DNA from: Sulfurospirillum sp.
GTDB lineage: Bacteria; Campylobacterota; Campylobacteria; Campylobacterales; Arcobacteraceae
Direction of reading: 5' to 3'
DNA: 64,000 nucleotides
NCBI GenBank assembly: GCA_030491005.1
Contig: JAKZMJ010000015.1
Span: 62,001 to 126,000 of the forward strand
Positions within the stretch are counted from its first letter, which is position 1; each line of letters starts with the position of its first letter. A program made the translations under genes and the position numbers. Of this stretch, positions 28,319 to 38,031 are shown one piece after another. The notes under the pieces were generated by a model that worked only from the letters and a program-made list of their open reading frames with translations, did no database searches and was not told the origin of the DNA.

Positions 28319-28330
28319 GGCATACTTCTT

Positions 28331-28792
28331 TTATATTGTTTCAATAACAAATAAGGGCATATCATACTCAACAGGTTTTCCATCTTCCACTAAAATATCA
28401 ACAATTTTACAGTCAAATTCTGCTTCAACTTCGTTCATTATTTTCATAGCCTCTAATATACATAAGGTTTGACCTTTTTTAACCTTGTCACCTACTTTTA
28501 CAAATTGTGGAGCTTCAGGAGATGGAGAAGCATAAAATGTTCCTATCATTGGAGAATCAATAGTTTTACCTAAAATTTCTTTTTCAGTTGATACTACTGT
28601 TTCTACAAGAGGTAATTCTATTGCATTAGTAATAGCTGGACTTTGTATCTTGCTTTGTGATACTGGAATTTGAATATTATTTTCAAAACCTTTTTGCAAT
28701 GAAATTTCAAATTGCTCATCTTTTACTTTTAATTTATTTAATTCACTTTTATCAAACACTCTAATTAATTCTTTTATTTCTTTAAAATCCAT
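28331..28792 (-). CDS. accB: Biotin carboxyl carrier protein of acetyl-CoA carboxylase
   Basis: 153 residues. An N-terminal helical part and a flexible linker (about 40-75) precede a biotinyl domain (76-153). The biotin-accepting lysine is Lys117 in EAMKIMNE. It carries carboxybiotin from AccC to the carboxyltransferase. First gene of the accBC pair, divergent from ilvA with about 136 bases between. Confidence 0.97.
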   Translation of the reverse strand: MDFKEIKELIRVFDKSELNKLKVKDEQFEISLQKGFENNIQIPVSQSKIQSPAITNAIELPLVETVVSTEKEILGKTIDSPMIGTFYASPSPEAPQFVKVGDKVKKGQTLCILEAMKIMNEVEAEFDCKIVDILVEDGKPVEYDMPLFVIETI

Positions 28793-28928
28793 TTTAAACC
28801 TTTTTGTGAAGTGCTGAATAATATCACAAATATGATTATAAACAAATTTAAAGAAATTAAATTATTTCTAAAGTTTAAATAGTTTTTAGATATAATCAAT
28901 GTCAAAAAAAATATAAAAAGAATAATAA

Positions 28929-30134
28929 ATGATAAGATTAAAAAATATAAGAGAAGCACAAGAAAAACTTAAAAATATAGTAAATAAAACACCACTTACT
29001 TTTGCACCAATTTTAAGTCAAAAAACTAACTCTAAAGTTTATATAAAAAAAGAAAATCTTCAATTAACTGGAAGTTTTAAAATAAGAGGTGCTTTTAATA
29101 AATTGGCAAATCTTTCACAAAATGACAAGCAAAAAGGTGTTATTGCTGCAAGTGCAGGTAATCATGCCCAAGGTTTAGCATATTCGGCTAAGTATTTTAA
29201 TTACCAAGCTACAATTTTTATGCCAGAAGCCACCCCACTAACAAAAATACTAGGTGTTAAATCATATGGAGCTAAAGTAGTTTTGTATGGGCAAAACTAT
29301 GATGAAGCTTTTGCAAAAGCTAAAGAAGTAGCAAAGCAAGCTAATCTTGCATTTATTCATCCTTTTACTGATGACTTAATAATAGCAGGGCAAGGTACAG
29401 TTGCATTGGAGATATTAGATGAAATAGATGATTTTGATATATTAATAGTTCCAATTGGTGGAGGAGGTTTAATTAGTGGAATAGCAATAGCTGCTAAATC
29501 TATAAAACCCTCTATTAAGATAATTGGAGTTGTAGCAAGTGGTGCAAAAGCTATGAAAGATTCATATGAAGCTAAAAAACCAATAGATAGTATAAGTGTA
29601 AAAACAATAGCAGATGGCATAGCTGTAAGAGATACTAGTCCTAAAATGCTTGATTTAATACTTCAAAATGTAGATGATATAGTTGAAGTAGGAGATAAAG
29701 AAATTGCTAATGCAATTTTATTTTTACTAGAAAAACATAAATTAGTAGTTGAAGGAGCTGGTGCTGTTAGTGTGGCTGCTTTATTACATAATAAAATAGA
29801 AGTGAAGAATTTAAAAGTTTGCACACTTGTTAGTGGTGGGAATATTGATGTTACTATGTTGTCAATTATTATTGAAAAAGGTTTAGTAAAATCGCATAGA
29901 AAAATGAATCTTATGATTAAATTAATGGATAAACCAGGAGCATTAACTACACTTACAAATATATTTACAAAATGTTTGGCAAATATTGTTAAAATTGATT
30001 ATGATAGACATTCTGTAAAATTAGACTTTGGAGAAGCTCATATCATGATATCTTTAGAAACAAAAGGTTTAGAGCATCAACAAACAATAATAGAAGAATT
30101 GAAAAATAATTCTTATGAGTTCCAAGAAATTTAA
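28929..30134 (+). CDS. ilvA: Threonine ammonia-lyase (biosynthetic, with ACT-like domain)
   Basis: 401 residues. It is a PLP enzyme that deaminates threonine to 2-oxobutanoate, the first committed step of isoleucine synthesis. Schiff-base lysine is Lys51 in GSFKIRGAFNK, and the PLP-phosphate glycine loop is VPIGGGGLISG. The C-terminal 70 residues (LMIKLMDKPGALTTLTNIF) form a single ACT domain, which gives the roughly 400-residue form. In other bacteria that form is annotated as biosynthetic or catabolic, so the physiological direction is not certain. Confidence 0.93.
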   Translation: MIRLKNIREAQEKLKNIVNKTPLTFAPILSQKTNSKVYIKKENLQLTGSFKIRGAFNKLANLSQNDKQKGVIAASAGNHAQGLAYSAKYFNYQATIFMPEATPLTKILGVKSYGAKVVLYGQNYDEAFAKAKEVAKQANLAFIHPFTDDLIIAGQGTVALEILDEIDDFDILIVPIGGGGLISGIAIAAKSIKPSIKIIGVVASGAKAMKDSYEAKKPIDSISVKTIADGIAVRDTSPKMLDLILQNVDDIVEVGDKEIANAILFLLEKHKLVVEGAGAVSVAALLHNKIEVKNLKVCTLVSGGNIDVTMLSIIIEKGLVKSHRKMNLMIKLMDKPGALTTLTNIFTKCLANIVKIDYDRHSVKLDFGEAHIMISLETKGLEHQQTIIEELKNNSYEFQEI

Positions 30135-30176
30135 GTTTTTATGAGATGATTATATTTTTATTATATTTGTGTTCGT

Positions 30177-30209
30177 AAAATCACAGTTTTTAGTAATAAC
30201 TGTGATTTT
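30177..30209. terminator. Bidirectional intrinsic terminator between ilvA and typA
   Basis: AAAATCACAGTT and AACTGTGATTTT form a 12-bp stem with a 9-base loop. The A-run and T-run at its edges serve both converging genes. Confidence 0.85.
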
Positions 30210-30221
30210 AATCTATCTGTT

Positions 30222-32039
30222 TTAATCAGAATATTTTTGTTTTTTAGCTGTTCTTTTTCGTTTTGTAGCATCTAATTCTCTTTTTCTTATTCGTATAGAA
30301 AGAGGAGTTACTTCAACTAATTCATCATCTTCAATCCACTCTAAGGCATTTTCAAGACCCATTTGTTTTGGTGGAACTAACTTAATAGCTTCATCAGCAC
30401 CTGAACTTCTAACATTTGATTGTTGTTTAGCTTTTGTAGGATTTAAGTCTAAGTCATTACTTTTAGAATGTTGTCCTATTACCATTCCACTATAAACTTT
30501 GTCCTGAGGTTTAATATACATTATTCCTCTATCTTGCAAGTTAAAAATAGAATAACCAACTGCCTCACCAGCTTCCATAGAAACTAAAGCACCATACTTT
30601 CTACTTTCAACTATACCTGAATGAGGTCTAAAATCTAAAAATGAATGGTTCATAACACCTTCACCTCTTGTATCAGTTAAAAACTCAGTTCGTATACCAA
30701 TTAATCCTCGTGCAGGAATTTCAAATTCTAATCTTGTATATCCTGAACCCATTGGAACCATATTTGTCATACTAGCTTTTCTTTTACCTAGTTTTTCGAT
30801 AATTGTACCAGTAAACTCATCAGGAGTATCAATTACAAGATGTTCAAACGGTTCCATTTTTATACCATCAACATCTTTAATAATTACTTCAGGTCGTCCA
30901 ATACAAAACTCAAAGCCTTCTCTTCTCATATTTTCAGCTAAAATACAAATTTGAAGTTCACCTCTTCCATTTACTTTAAATTTACCCTCACCAATTTGTT
31001 CATAATTCATGGCAATATTAGTAGACATTTCAGACTCTAATCGCTCATCAATTTTATTTGAAGTTACATATTTACCTTCAGTTCCTGCTAGTGGAGAATC
31101 ATTTACTGCAAAAGTAATAGATAAAGTAGGTTCTTCAATATGCATAGGATCTAATGGCATTGGATTTAATGGATCACATAAGCTATCACCCACATCAATA
31201 GTTTCAAAACCAGCAACGGCAACAATATCACCCGTACCAGCTTTATCAATATCAAATCTTTCAATACCTTTAAAGCCAATTAACTTACTAACTCTACCTT
31301 TAATTTTTTCACCATCAGCTTTAACTAAAGTAATAGTTTCCCCCATAGAAATAGTTCCATTAAAGATACGAGCAATTCCTATTTTTCCAATAAAATTATC
31401 ATAATCAAGTGTAAAAACTTGTAATTGAAGACCATTCTCATCACTTCCCGTTGGTTTAGGAACTTCTTTTAAGATAGTATCAAACAACGGAATTAAATTT
31501 AGATTTTCATCTTCTAATTCATATTTTGCATAACCATCTCTTGCTGCTGCATAAATGATAGGAAATTCTAATTGTTCTTCAGTTGCACCCATTTGATCAA
31601 AGAGATCAAAGACTTCATCAACAACTCTATTGGCATCAGAACCTGGTTTGTCAATTTTATTTACAACTAAAATTGGTCTATGCCCTAAAGATAAAGCTTT
31701 CTTTACGACAAACTTAGTTTGTGGCATAACACCTTCTTGAGCATCTACTAATAATAGTACACTATCAACCATTTTAAGAACTCTCTCAACTTCCCCACCA
31801 AAATCAGCATGCCCTGGCGTGTCTATAATGTTAATTCTTACACCTTTATAATCAATAGCGGTATTCTTAGAAAGAATAGTAATTCCTCTTTCTTTTTCAA
31901 TATCATTGCTATCCATTACTCTCTCACCTATTTCTTGATGTTCTGTAAAAGTTCCAGATTGTTTTAACAATTCATCTACTAATGTAGTTTTTCCGTGATC
32001 AACATGTGCAATAACGGCAATATTTCTAATATCTCTCAT
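30222..32039 (-). CDS. typA: Ribosome-associated GTPase TypA/BipA
   Basis: 605-residue translational GTPase related to EF-G. It binds ribosomes and assists large-subunit assembly and stress adaptation. G1 is AHVDHGKTT (about 10-18), G2 lies in ERGITI, G3 is [11 protein letters not shown] and G4 is VNKIDKPG. The C-terminal BipA-specific domain includes [20 protein letters not shown]. Its length matches the family. Single gene, upstream of proA in the opposite order with a 69-base gap. Confidence 0.96.
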   Translation of the reverse strand: MRDIRNIAVIAHVDHGKTTLVDELLKQSGTFTEHQEIGERVMDSNDIEKERGITILSKNTAIDYKGVRINIIDTPGHADFGGEVERVLKMVDSVLLLVDAQEGVMPQTKFVVKKALSLGHRPILVVNKIDKPGSDANRVVDEVFDLFDQMGATEEQLEFPIIYAAARDGYAKYELEDENLNLIPLFDTILKEVPKPTGSDENGLQLQVFTLDYDNFIGKIGIARIFNGTISMGETITLVKADGEKIKGRVSKLIGFKGIERFDIDKAGTGDIVAVAGFETIDVGDSLCDPLNPMPLDPMHIEEPTLSITFAVNDSPLAGTEGKYVTSNKIDERLESEMSTNIAMNYEQIGEGKFKVNGRGELQICILAENMRREGFEFCIGRPEVIIKDVDGIKMEPFEHLVIDTPDEFTGTIIEKLGKRKASMTNMVPMGSGYTRLEFEIPARGLIGIRTEFLTDTRGEGVMNHSFLDFRPHSGIVESRKYGALVSMEAGEAVGYSIFNLQDRGIMYIKPQDKVYSGMVIGQHSKSNDLDLNPTKAKQQSNVRSSGADEAIKLVPPKQMGLENALEWIEDDELVEVTPLSIRIRKRELDATKRKRTAKKQKYSD

Positions 32040-32108
32040 TTAGTCTCTTTATAATAAAATTTTCGCGATTATACTAAAGTAAAGCTTAAACTAAGCATTT
32101 TTAATGAT

Positions 32109-33341
32109 TTATTTTATTTGACCATTTCCATAAATCTTATATTTAAATGTTGTTAAATCATTCACACCCATAGGTCCTCTTGCATGTAGTTTATTTGTAG
32201 ATATTCCAACCTCAGCACCAAAACCAAAAGCACTACCATCAGTAAACCTTGTGCTAGCATTTGCATACACACAAGCTGAATCAACTTCATCTAAGAATTT
32301 GTTAATACTTGAATAATTTTCGCTAATAATGGACTCAGAATGTCCTGAACCATAAGTATTAATATGTTCAATTGCTTCATTTATATTTTCTACAACTTTA
32401 ATATTTAAAATATTTGCTAGATATTCAGTAAGATAGTCTTCTAAAGTAGCACTTTGAACATCTATATATTTTCTAGTTATTTCACAAGCTTTTATTTGTG
32501 TTTTTTCTTTTATAAACATTTCATGCAAAGGAGGCAAAAGATAAGCTGCTACATCTTTATGAATTAATAATGTCTCCATAGCATTGCACACTCCTGGTCT
32601 TTGACATTTTGCATTTATTGCAATGTTCAGTGCTTTGTTATGATTTGCATCTTTATCTAAATAGATATGACATAAGCCTTTGTCATGTTTAATTACAGGA
32701 ACACTTGCATTTTTATTTACAAATTTTATTAACTCTTCTCCACCTCTTGGAATAATTAAATCAAGATATTTATCTTGAACAATTAATGAAGCTACTGCTT
32801 CTCTATTATTGTTAGGAATAAGAGATATAACTTCTTTTGATATATTATTTTTTTCTAAAATATTTCTTAATATATTTGCAATAGCTTCATTTGTATGCTT
32901 TGCTTCTTTTCCACCTTTTAAAATACAAACATTTCCACTTTTAAAACACAAAGCTGCTACATCACTTGTAACATTTGGTCTGCTTTCATATATTATAGCT
33001 ATTACTCCTATAGGTATTGAAACTTTTTGTATATTTAAACCATTTGGAACACTCCAACCATCAAGCACTCTTCCAAGAGGTTCTTTTAATTGAGCAATTT
33101 CTTTTAAAGCATTAGACATATCAACAATTCTCTCACCTGTTAAAAGTAATCTATCAATAATATCTTTAGACAAATTTGATAATATTGCTTCACTCATATC
33201 TTTTTCATTATGTTCAATAATATAATTACACTCTTCAATTAAAGAATCTGCCATTTCAAGTAAAATATCATTTTTAACTTGTGTATTTAACATAGCAATT
33301 TCTTTTTTTGCTTTTTTTGCTTTTTCTAAAAATTCTATCAT
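32109..33341 (-). CDS. proA: Gamma-glutamyl phosphate reductase
   Basis: 410 residues. It reduces glutamyl-5-phosphate with NADPH in proline synthesis. It has an aldehyde-dehydrogenase-like fold: VIYESRPNVTSDVAALCFKS, KGGKEAKHTNEAIA and the catalytic-cysteine stretch QRPGVCNAMETLL. The C-terminal signature is VYANASTRFTDGSAFGFGAE. It is 17 bases downstream of tal, in the serB-tal-proA direction. proB is not in the window. Confidence 0.96.
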   Translation of the reverse strand: MIEFLEKAKKAKKEIAMLNTQVKNDILLEMADSLIEECNYIIEHNEKDMSEAILSNLSKDIIDRLLLTGERIVDMSNALKEIAQLKEPLGRVLDGWSVPNGLNIQKVSIPIGVIAIIYESRPNVTSDVAALCFKSGNVCILKGGKEAKHTNEAIANILRNILEKNNISKEVISLIPNNNREAVASLIVQDKYLDLIIPRGGEELIKFVNKNASVPVIKHDKGLCHIYLDKDANHNKALNIAINAKCQRPGVCNAMETLLIHKDVAAYLLPPLHEMFIKEKTQIKACEITRKYIDVQSATLEDYLTEYLANILNIKVVENINEAIEHINTYGSGHSESIISENYSSINKFLDEVDSACVYANASTRFTDGSAFGFGAEVGISTNKLHARGPMGVNDLTTFKYKIYGNGQIK

Positions 33342-33358
33342 TTTAGGAACCTTATATT

Positions 33359-34351
33359 TTAAGTTTTTAACTTATTTAATAAATCTTTAAATGAAACTTT
33401 AAAAGCTTCAAGACCTTCATTTAAAAGTATTTCATATACATCATTCATATCAATTTTATTTAAAGTTAATTTATCAAAAAACAAATTACATTCTTTTTCA
33501 CTTAAAATAGAAGATTGTTTTATCTTTCCTTCTTCTACCCAATTATCAATAGTAGCTAAAGGAGCAGTATTAACTGAATTTGGAAATAATAAGTTATCAA
33601 TATAATAACTAGCTTTTAATAAATCTCCTTTTACACCAGTACTTGCAAATAATGTTCTTATATTAGAGTTTTTAAATTTATTTATTTCATAATAACATTT
33701 TGTAGCATTTATAATACCAAGCTTAGAAACTTCTAAACCTTTATTTCTAAACTCTTCATCACAATGCCTATCAAATCTTGATACAAAAATAGATATAACT
33801 GCTTTTATGTCTTTATTTGAAAGTTTTATTCCTTCATCTAATGCTTCTGCACACTTTATTGCTTGTTTGGGTGAGAATACAAGAGTAGCATTGATATTAA
33901 TACCCATAGATGTTAATTTACTCATAGCCTCATACCCTGCATTAGTTGCAGGAATTTTTATCATTACATTCTCAGCTGCAATAAATTGATGTAATCGAAG
34001 AGCCTCTTTTATGGTAGCTTGCGTATCATCACATAATAAAGGGTCAACTTCTATTGAAATAAAACCATCATCTTCATTCTCATGGTGCAGTTCATCTAAA
34101 AGTGTAGCTGCTCTTTTTATATCTGTAATTGCTAATTCTTCATAAATCTTTTTTGCATCATTTGCTTGAAGCATATCTAATTGTTGTCTATATGCAATAC
34201 TATTTGAAATAGAAGATGCAAAAATTGCTGGGTTGGAAGTAGCTCCGTAAATAGTTTTGTTTTCTATCATTGTTTTAAATTTATTTTCTAAAAAGTCTCT
34301 TTCTATAAAATCACACCAAAGTGAAAAGTTAATATCTTCTCTTAAACTCAT
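33359..34351 (-). CDS. tal: Transaldolase
   Basis: 330-residue cytoplasmic pentose-phosphate enzyme that transfers a dihydroxyacetone unit from sedoheptulose-7-phosphate to glyceraldehyde-3-phosphate. Signature stretches are YGATSNPAIFASSI near the N-terminus and AENVMIKIPATNAGYEAM, which carries the Schiff-base lysine, then INATLVFSPKQA. It is of the Campylobacterota type, 320-330 residues long. It is 10 bases downstream of serB. Confidence 0.95.
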   Translation of the reverse strand: MSLREDINFSLWCDFIERDFLENKFKTMIENKTIYGATSNPAIFASSISNSIAYRQQLDMLQANDAKKIYEELAITDIKRAATLLDELHHENEDDGFISIEVDPLLCDDTQATIKEALRLHQFIAAENVMIKIPATNAGYEAMSKLTSMGININATLVFSPKQAIKCAEALDEGIKLSNKDIKAVISIFVSRFDRHCDEEFRNKGLEVSKLGIINATKCYYEINKFKNSNIRTLFASTGVKGDLLKASYYIDNLLFPNSVNTAPLATIDNWVEEGKIKQSSILSEKECNLFFDKLTLNKIDMNDVYEILLNEGLEAFKVSFKDLLNKLKT

Positions 34352-34361
34352 TTTTTATTCC

Positions 34362-34982
34362 TTATATATATTTTAACATTATAGATAAATCTTTTTCATC
34401 TATAATAATATTTGCTTCATTTTTTAATATATCTTTTGCACAAAAAGCTATTTTTTGTTTTGCATATTTAAACATTGATAAATCATTTGCACCATCACCC
34501 ACAACTAAGGTATCTTCCATTCTAATATTTAATAGTGCTTGAAGTTTTTGAATCATCTCTCCTTTGCTTGAGCTAAACATCATATCTCCACCTACTAGAC
34601 CAGTTAAAATTCCATTTTTTTCATGTAAGATATTTGAAAAAGTGGCATCTAGTTTTAACTTTTTTTTAGCTATATTTGTAGCTATTGTAAAACCACCAGA
34701 AAAACATACGACTTTATATCCTTTTTCTTTTAACTTAGCAACACTTTGAACTGCACCATTCATCAAAGGAAGTTTTGCACAGATATCAACAGCGTCTTTA
34801 TATTTTAAACCTTTTAAAAGTTTGACTCTTTGTATTAAAGATTCAAAAAAATCTAGTTTACCGTCCATAGCTTCTTTTGTAAGAGAAGAAACTTGCTTTT
34901 TAACGCCTAAAGATTGTGCTAAAAAGTCTATTGTTTCACCATCCATTAAAGTTGAATCAAAATCAAAAACTGCTAGTTTCAT
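34362..34982 (-). CDS. serB: Phosphoserine phosphatase
   Basis: 206-residue HAD-superfamily phosphatase that makes serine from phosphoserine. The nucleophile motif is FDFDSTLMDGETID (Asp7 and Asp9). Motif II serine is in VCFSGGFTIAT, the lysine lies in IAKKKLKLDA, and the acidic motif is VVGDGANDLSM. It lacks the N-terminal ACT domain of E. coli SerB, as is usual here. First gene of the serB-tal-proA run, divergent from ruvX. Confidence 0.93.
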   Translation of the reverse strand: MKLAVFDFDSTLMDGETIDFLAQSLGVKKQVSSLTKEAMDGKLDFFESLIQRVKLLKGLKYKDAVDICAKLPLMNGAVQSVAKLKEKGYKVVCFSGGFTIATNIAKKKLKLDATFSNILHEKNGILTGLVGGDMMFSSSKGEMIQKLQALLNIRMEDTLVVGDGANDLSMFKYAKQKIAFCAKDILKNEANIIIDEKDLSIMLKYI

Positions 34983-35076
34983 TTGTACATATCCTATAAT
35001 TTATATTATTAAGGTTATAATTTTATCTAAATTTTATCTAAATTTTATATTTTTTTATAAAAGGAATAAATAGCAT

Positions 35077-35460
35077 ATGAAATTAGCTTGTATAGATATT
35101 GGTTTAAAACGCATTGGTATTGCTATTTGTTTAAGCTTAAATATAGTAAGCCCACTTCAAGCAATCATTAGAAAAAATAGAAATCAAGCAAGTTATGATG
35201 TGTCTATGATGTTAAAAGATTGGGAAATTGATACTTTAATAGTAGGTTATCCAAGTGCTAGCTTGGAAATGCAAACTAGAATTAAACATTTTATAAAACT
35301 TATCAAATTTGATGGGAAAATAATTTTCCAAGAAGAGAATATGAGTTCGGTTGAGGCAAAAGAGTTAATAAAAGGCACTTTTAAACATAAAAGAGATGGT
35401 CGTATAGATTCATTAGCTGCAAAAATTATTTTAGAAAGGTATTTATTAGAAAATTTATAA
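35077..35460 (+). CDS. ruvX: Putative pre-16S rRNA nuclease / Holliday junction resolvase-like RuvX
   Basis: 127 residues with an RNase H fold (YqgF family). The first Asp is in ACIDIGLKRIGIA, the second acidic strand is TLIVGYPSASLEM, and the last Asp lies in GRIDSLAAKIILERYL. The family matures the 16S rRNA 5' end. Preceded by AAAAGGAATAAATAGC. The 93 bases before it contain ATCTAAATTTT twice in tandem (35027-35049). Confidence 0.88.
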   Translation: MKLACIDIGLKRIGIAICLSLNIVSPLQAIIRKNRNQASYDVSMMLKDWEIDTLIVGYPSASLEMQTRIKHFIKLIKFDGKIIFQEENMSSVEAKELIKGTFKHKRDGRIDSLAAKIILERYLLENL

Positions 35461-35557
35461 AATTAAATATCAGGATTTATCTTCTATTTTTTGCATTTTT
35501 TTGCATTTATATATTAGTTTTATAAGGATTAGCATTTCTTATAAAGATTTTTTTACT

Positions 35558-35584
35558 AAATTTTAGATAAAATATCTAAAATTT
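35558..35584. promoter_or_regulatory. Perfect 12-bp inverted repeat upstream of pyrD
   Basis: AAATTTTAGATA, spacer AAA, TATCTAAAATTT. It ends 18 bases before the pyrD start and just ahead of its ribosome site, so it could be an operator or an mRNA hairpin. The rest of 35461-35602 holds no gene. Confidence 0.5.
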
Positions 35585-35602
35585 ATATAATAGGATTATT
35601 TA

Positions 35603-36679
35603 TTGTTTGATTATAAAATAGTAAAAAAAATACTTTTTGTTTTAAAGCCAGAAACGGCTCATAATTTTACTGAATGTATTTTAAAATTTTTACCAAAAAT
35701 TAATTTTTTATTTACTTATGTAAAAAAACAAAACTACATTGATAATGAAGCCTTAAAGCAAACTATTTTTGGTGAAAAATTTTCAAACCCAATAGGTTTA
35801 GCCGCAGGATTTGATAAAAATGCAAGTATGATTAAATCAACAGATGCTTTGGGTTTTGCTTTTAGTGAAATAGGTACAATTACTCCAAGACCTCAGGAAG
35901 GAAATGTAAAGCCTAGAATGTTTAGATATGAAGAACATAAGTCTTTACAAAATGCAATGGGCTTTAATAATATGGGTGCTTCAAAGATTTTTATAAATTT
36001 ACAAAAAACTTTACCCTACTTCATTCCCTTAGGTATTAATTTAGGTAAGAATAAAGATACAAGTGAAGAGTTTGCCTTAGATGATTATAAACTTTTAATT
36101 AAAAAATTTGAGCTTTTTGCTACTTATTTAGTAATAAATATTTCAAGTCCAAATACACCAAATTTGAGAGATTTGCAAAATGAAGAGTTTATTACAAAGC
36201 TTTTTACTATGACAAAAACATTGACGCAAAAACCAATTTTATTAAAAATAGCTCCAGATCTTCAAGCTTCAAAAGCAATTTCTTTGTGCCAAACAGCAGT
36301 TAAAGCAGGGGCTGCTGGAATTATTATTAGTAATACTACAACTGATTATGATTTAGTACCAAATGCCCAAAACTTTGGAGGCTTATCAGGAGCTTGTTTA
36401 AGTGATAAATCATATACATTATTTAAGCAAATTAGTGAAGTATTATATGGTAAAACAATTTTAATTAGTGTTGGTGGAATATCTAATGCAAATGAAGCCT
36501 ATAAAAGAATAAAAGCAGGTGCCTCTTTGGTACAATTATATACAGGTTTAATATTTGAAGGTCCAAGCATAGTAAAAAAAATGAATGAAGAACTTTTAAA
36601 ATTATTAAAACAAGATAACTACAATAGTATAAAAGATGCTATTGGTGTAGATTTAATACAAGAAAATGAAAATGAATAA
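35603..36679 (+). CDS. pyrD: Dihydroorotate dehydrogenase (quinone), class 2
   Basis: 358 residues. It oxidises dihydroorotate to orotate in pyrimidine synthesis, passing electrons to membrane quinone. It has the N-terminal helical membrane-association extension (about 1-40) typical of class 2. FMN-site stretches are GLAAGFDKNASMIKS and LVINISSPNTPNLRDLQ, where serine replaces the cysteine of class 1. ISVGGISNANEAYKRI is near the end. The start is TTG at 35603, with AGGA 8 bases before it. It overlaps the next gene by 14 bases. Confidence 0.95.
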   Translation: MFDYKIVKKILFVLKPETAHNFTECILKFLPKINFLFTYVKKQNYIDNEALKQTIFGEKFSNPIGLAAGFDKNASMIKSTDALGFAFSEIGTITPRPQEGNVKPRMFRYEEHKSLQNAMGFNNMGASKIFINLQKTLPYFIPLGINLGKNKDTSEEFALDDYKLLIKKFELFATYLVINISSPNTPNLRDLQNEEFITKLFTMTKTLTQKPILLKIAPDLQASKAISLCQTAVKAGAAGIIISNTTTDYDLVPNAQNFGGLSGACLSDKSYTLFKQISEVLYGKTILISVGGISNANEAYKRIKAGASLVQLYTGLIFEGPSIVKKMNEELLKLLKQDNYNSIKDAIGVDLIQENENE

Positions 36680-38030
36680 CAAATACAAATCTTATTTATT
36701 AAGCTTTTTATTTATTTTTTTATTAATAAGGGAGAATTTAATGAGTTCTAATTTAACAAAATATTATACACAAACACTAGATAATGGTTTACAAATAGTA
36801 GCAATTCCTATGGACAACAACTCTAATGTTGTATCAACTGATATATTTTATAAAGTAGGAAGTAGAAATGAAACTATGGGTAAAAGTGGAATAGCACATA
36901 TGTTAGAGCATTTAAATTTTAAATCAACAAAGAATTTAAAAGCAGGTGAATTTGATGAAATAGTAAAAGGTTTTGGAGGAGTTAATAATGCTTCAACATC
37001 TTTTGATTATACTCATTATTATATAAAATCATCATCTAAAAATATGGGTGCGTCTTTAAAACTTTTTGCAGAACTTATGGAAAATTTAAAATTAAAAGAT
37101 AAAGAGTTTCAGCCTGAACGTGATGTAGTTGCAGAAGAGAGGCGTTGGCGAACGGACAATAATCCTATGGGTTATTTACAATACAGATTATTTAACAATT
37201 CATATTTATATCATCCATATCATTGGACACCAATAGGTTTTACTGATGATATTAAGAACTGGAATATAAAAGATATCAAAGATTTTCATAGTACTTATTA
37301 TCAAGCAAAAAACGCTATTGTTGTAGTTGCTGGAGATATCAAAAAAGAAGATGTTTTTTCTTTAGCATCAAAATATTTTAAAAATATTAAAAATACTAAA
37401 AAAATACCAAAAACTATACATACAGTTGAGCCAAAGCAAGATGGGGCTAAAGAAATTATAATTAATAAAGATACCCAAGTTGAGATGTTGGCGATTTCTT
37501 ATCATATTCCAAATTTTGAACACAAAGACCAAGTTGCCTTATCGGCATTGAGTGAATTATTAAGCTTAGGTAAGAGTTCATATTTACATAAAATATTAGT
37601 TGATGAAAAAAGACTAGTTAATTCTATATATGCTTACAATTTAGAATTAACAGATCCTGGTTTATTTATGTTTGTGGCTGTTTGTAATGAAGGCATTAAA
37701 GCAAAAGATGTAAAACAAGAAATTGATAAAATAATTAAAAGTATTCAAGATGGTAATATTAATCAAGCAGATTTAGATAAAATCAAAATAAATACTAAGG
37801 CTGATTTTATATTCTCACTTGAAAGTTCAGGTTCAATTTCATCATTATATGGGGCTTATTTAGTTAGAAATAATATTAAACCATTATTTGATTATGAAAA
37901 AAATTTAGATAAATTGAAACTTCAAAATATTATTGATGTTGCTAATAAATATCTAAGTAAAGATAATTCTACAACATTGATTTTAAAAAGTAAAGAAAAA
38001 AAACCAAATGAAACAAAGAAAAAGGATTAG
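36666..38030 (+). CDS. M16 family zinc peptidase (processing-peptidase-like)
   Basis: 454 residues with an N-terminal signal or anchor segment (about 8-22), so probably periplasmic. The inverted zinc motif HMLEH is at residues 78-82, and the third ligand lies in VVAEERRW (Glu157 or 158). The C-terminal half is the non-catalytic M16 domain. ATG 36666 overlaps pyrD, and Met3 at 36672 is an equally plausible start. The order peptidase-dapA-SDR matches C. jejuni Cj0805-Cj0807. Its substrate is unknown. It could in principle process PqqA, but its placement points to a general role. Confidence 0.9.
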   Translation: MKMNNKYKSYLLSFLFIFLLIRENLMSSNLTKYYTQTLDNGLQIVAIPMDNNSNVVSTDIFYKVGSRNETMGKSGIAHMLEHLNFKSTKNLKAGEFDEIVKGFGGVNNASTSFDYTHYYIKSSSKNMGASLKLFAELMENLKLKDKEFQPERDVVAEERRWRTDNNPMGYLQYRLFNNSYLYHPYHWTPIGFTDDIKNWNIKDIKDFHSTYYQAKNAIVVVAGDIKKEDVFSLASKYFKNIKNTKKIPKTIHTVEPKQDGAKEIIINKDTQVEMLAISYHIPNFEHKDQVALSALSELLSLGKSSYLHKILVDEKRLVNSIYAYNLELTDPGLFMFVAVCNEGIKAKDVKQEIDKIIKSIQDGNINQADLDKIKINTKADFIFSLESSGSISSLYGAYLVRNNIKPLFDYEKNLDKLKLQNIIDVANKYLSKDNSTTLILKSKEKKPNETKKKD

Positions 38031-38031
38031 G

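Noticed and set aside
36666-38030. M16 peptidase as the PqqF of the PQQ pathway
   Set aside because: It sits in a housekeeping block with the same order in C. jejuni, which lacks the pqq genes, so its placement gives no support for a PQQ role.
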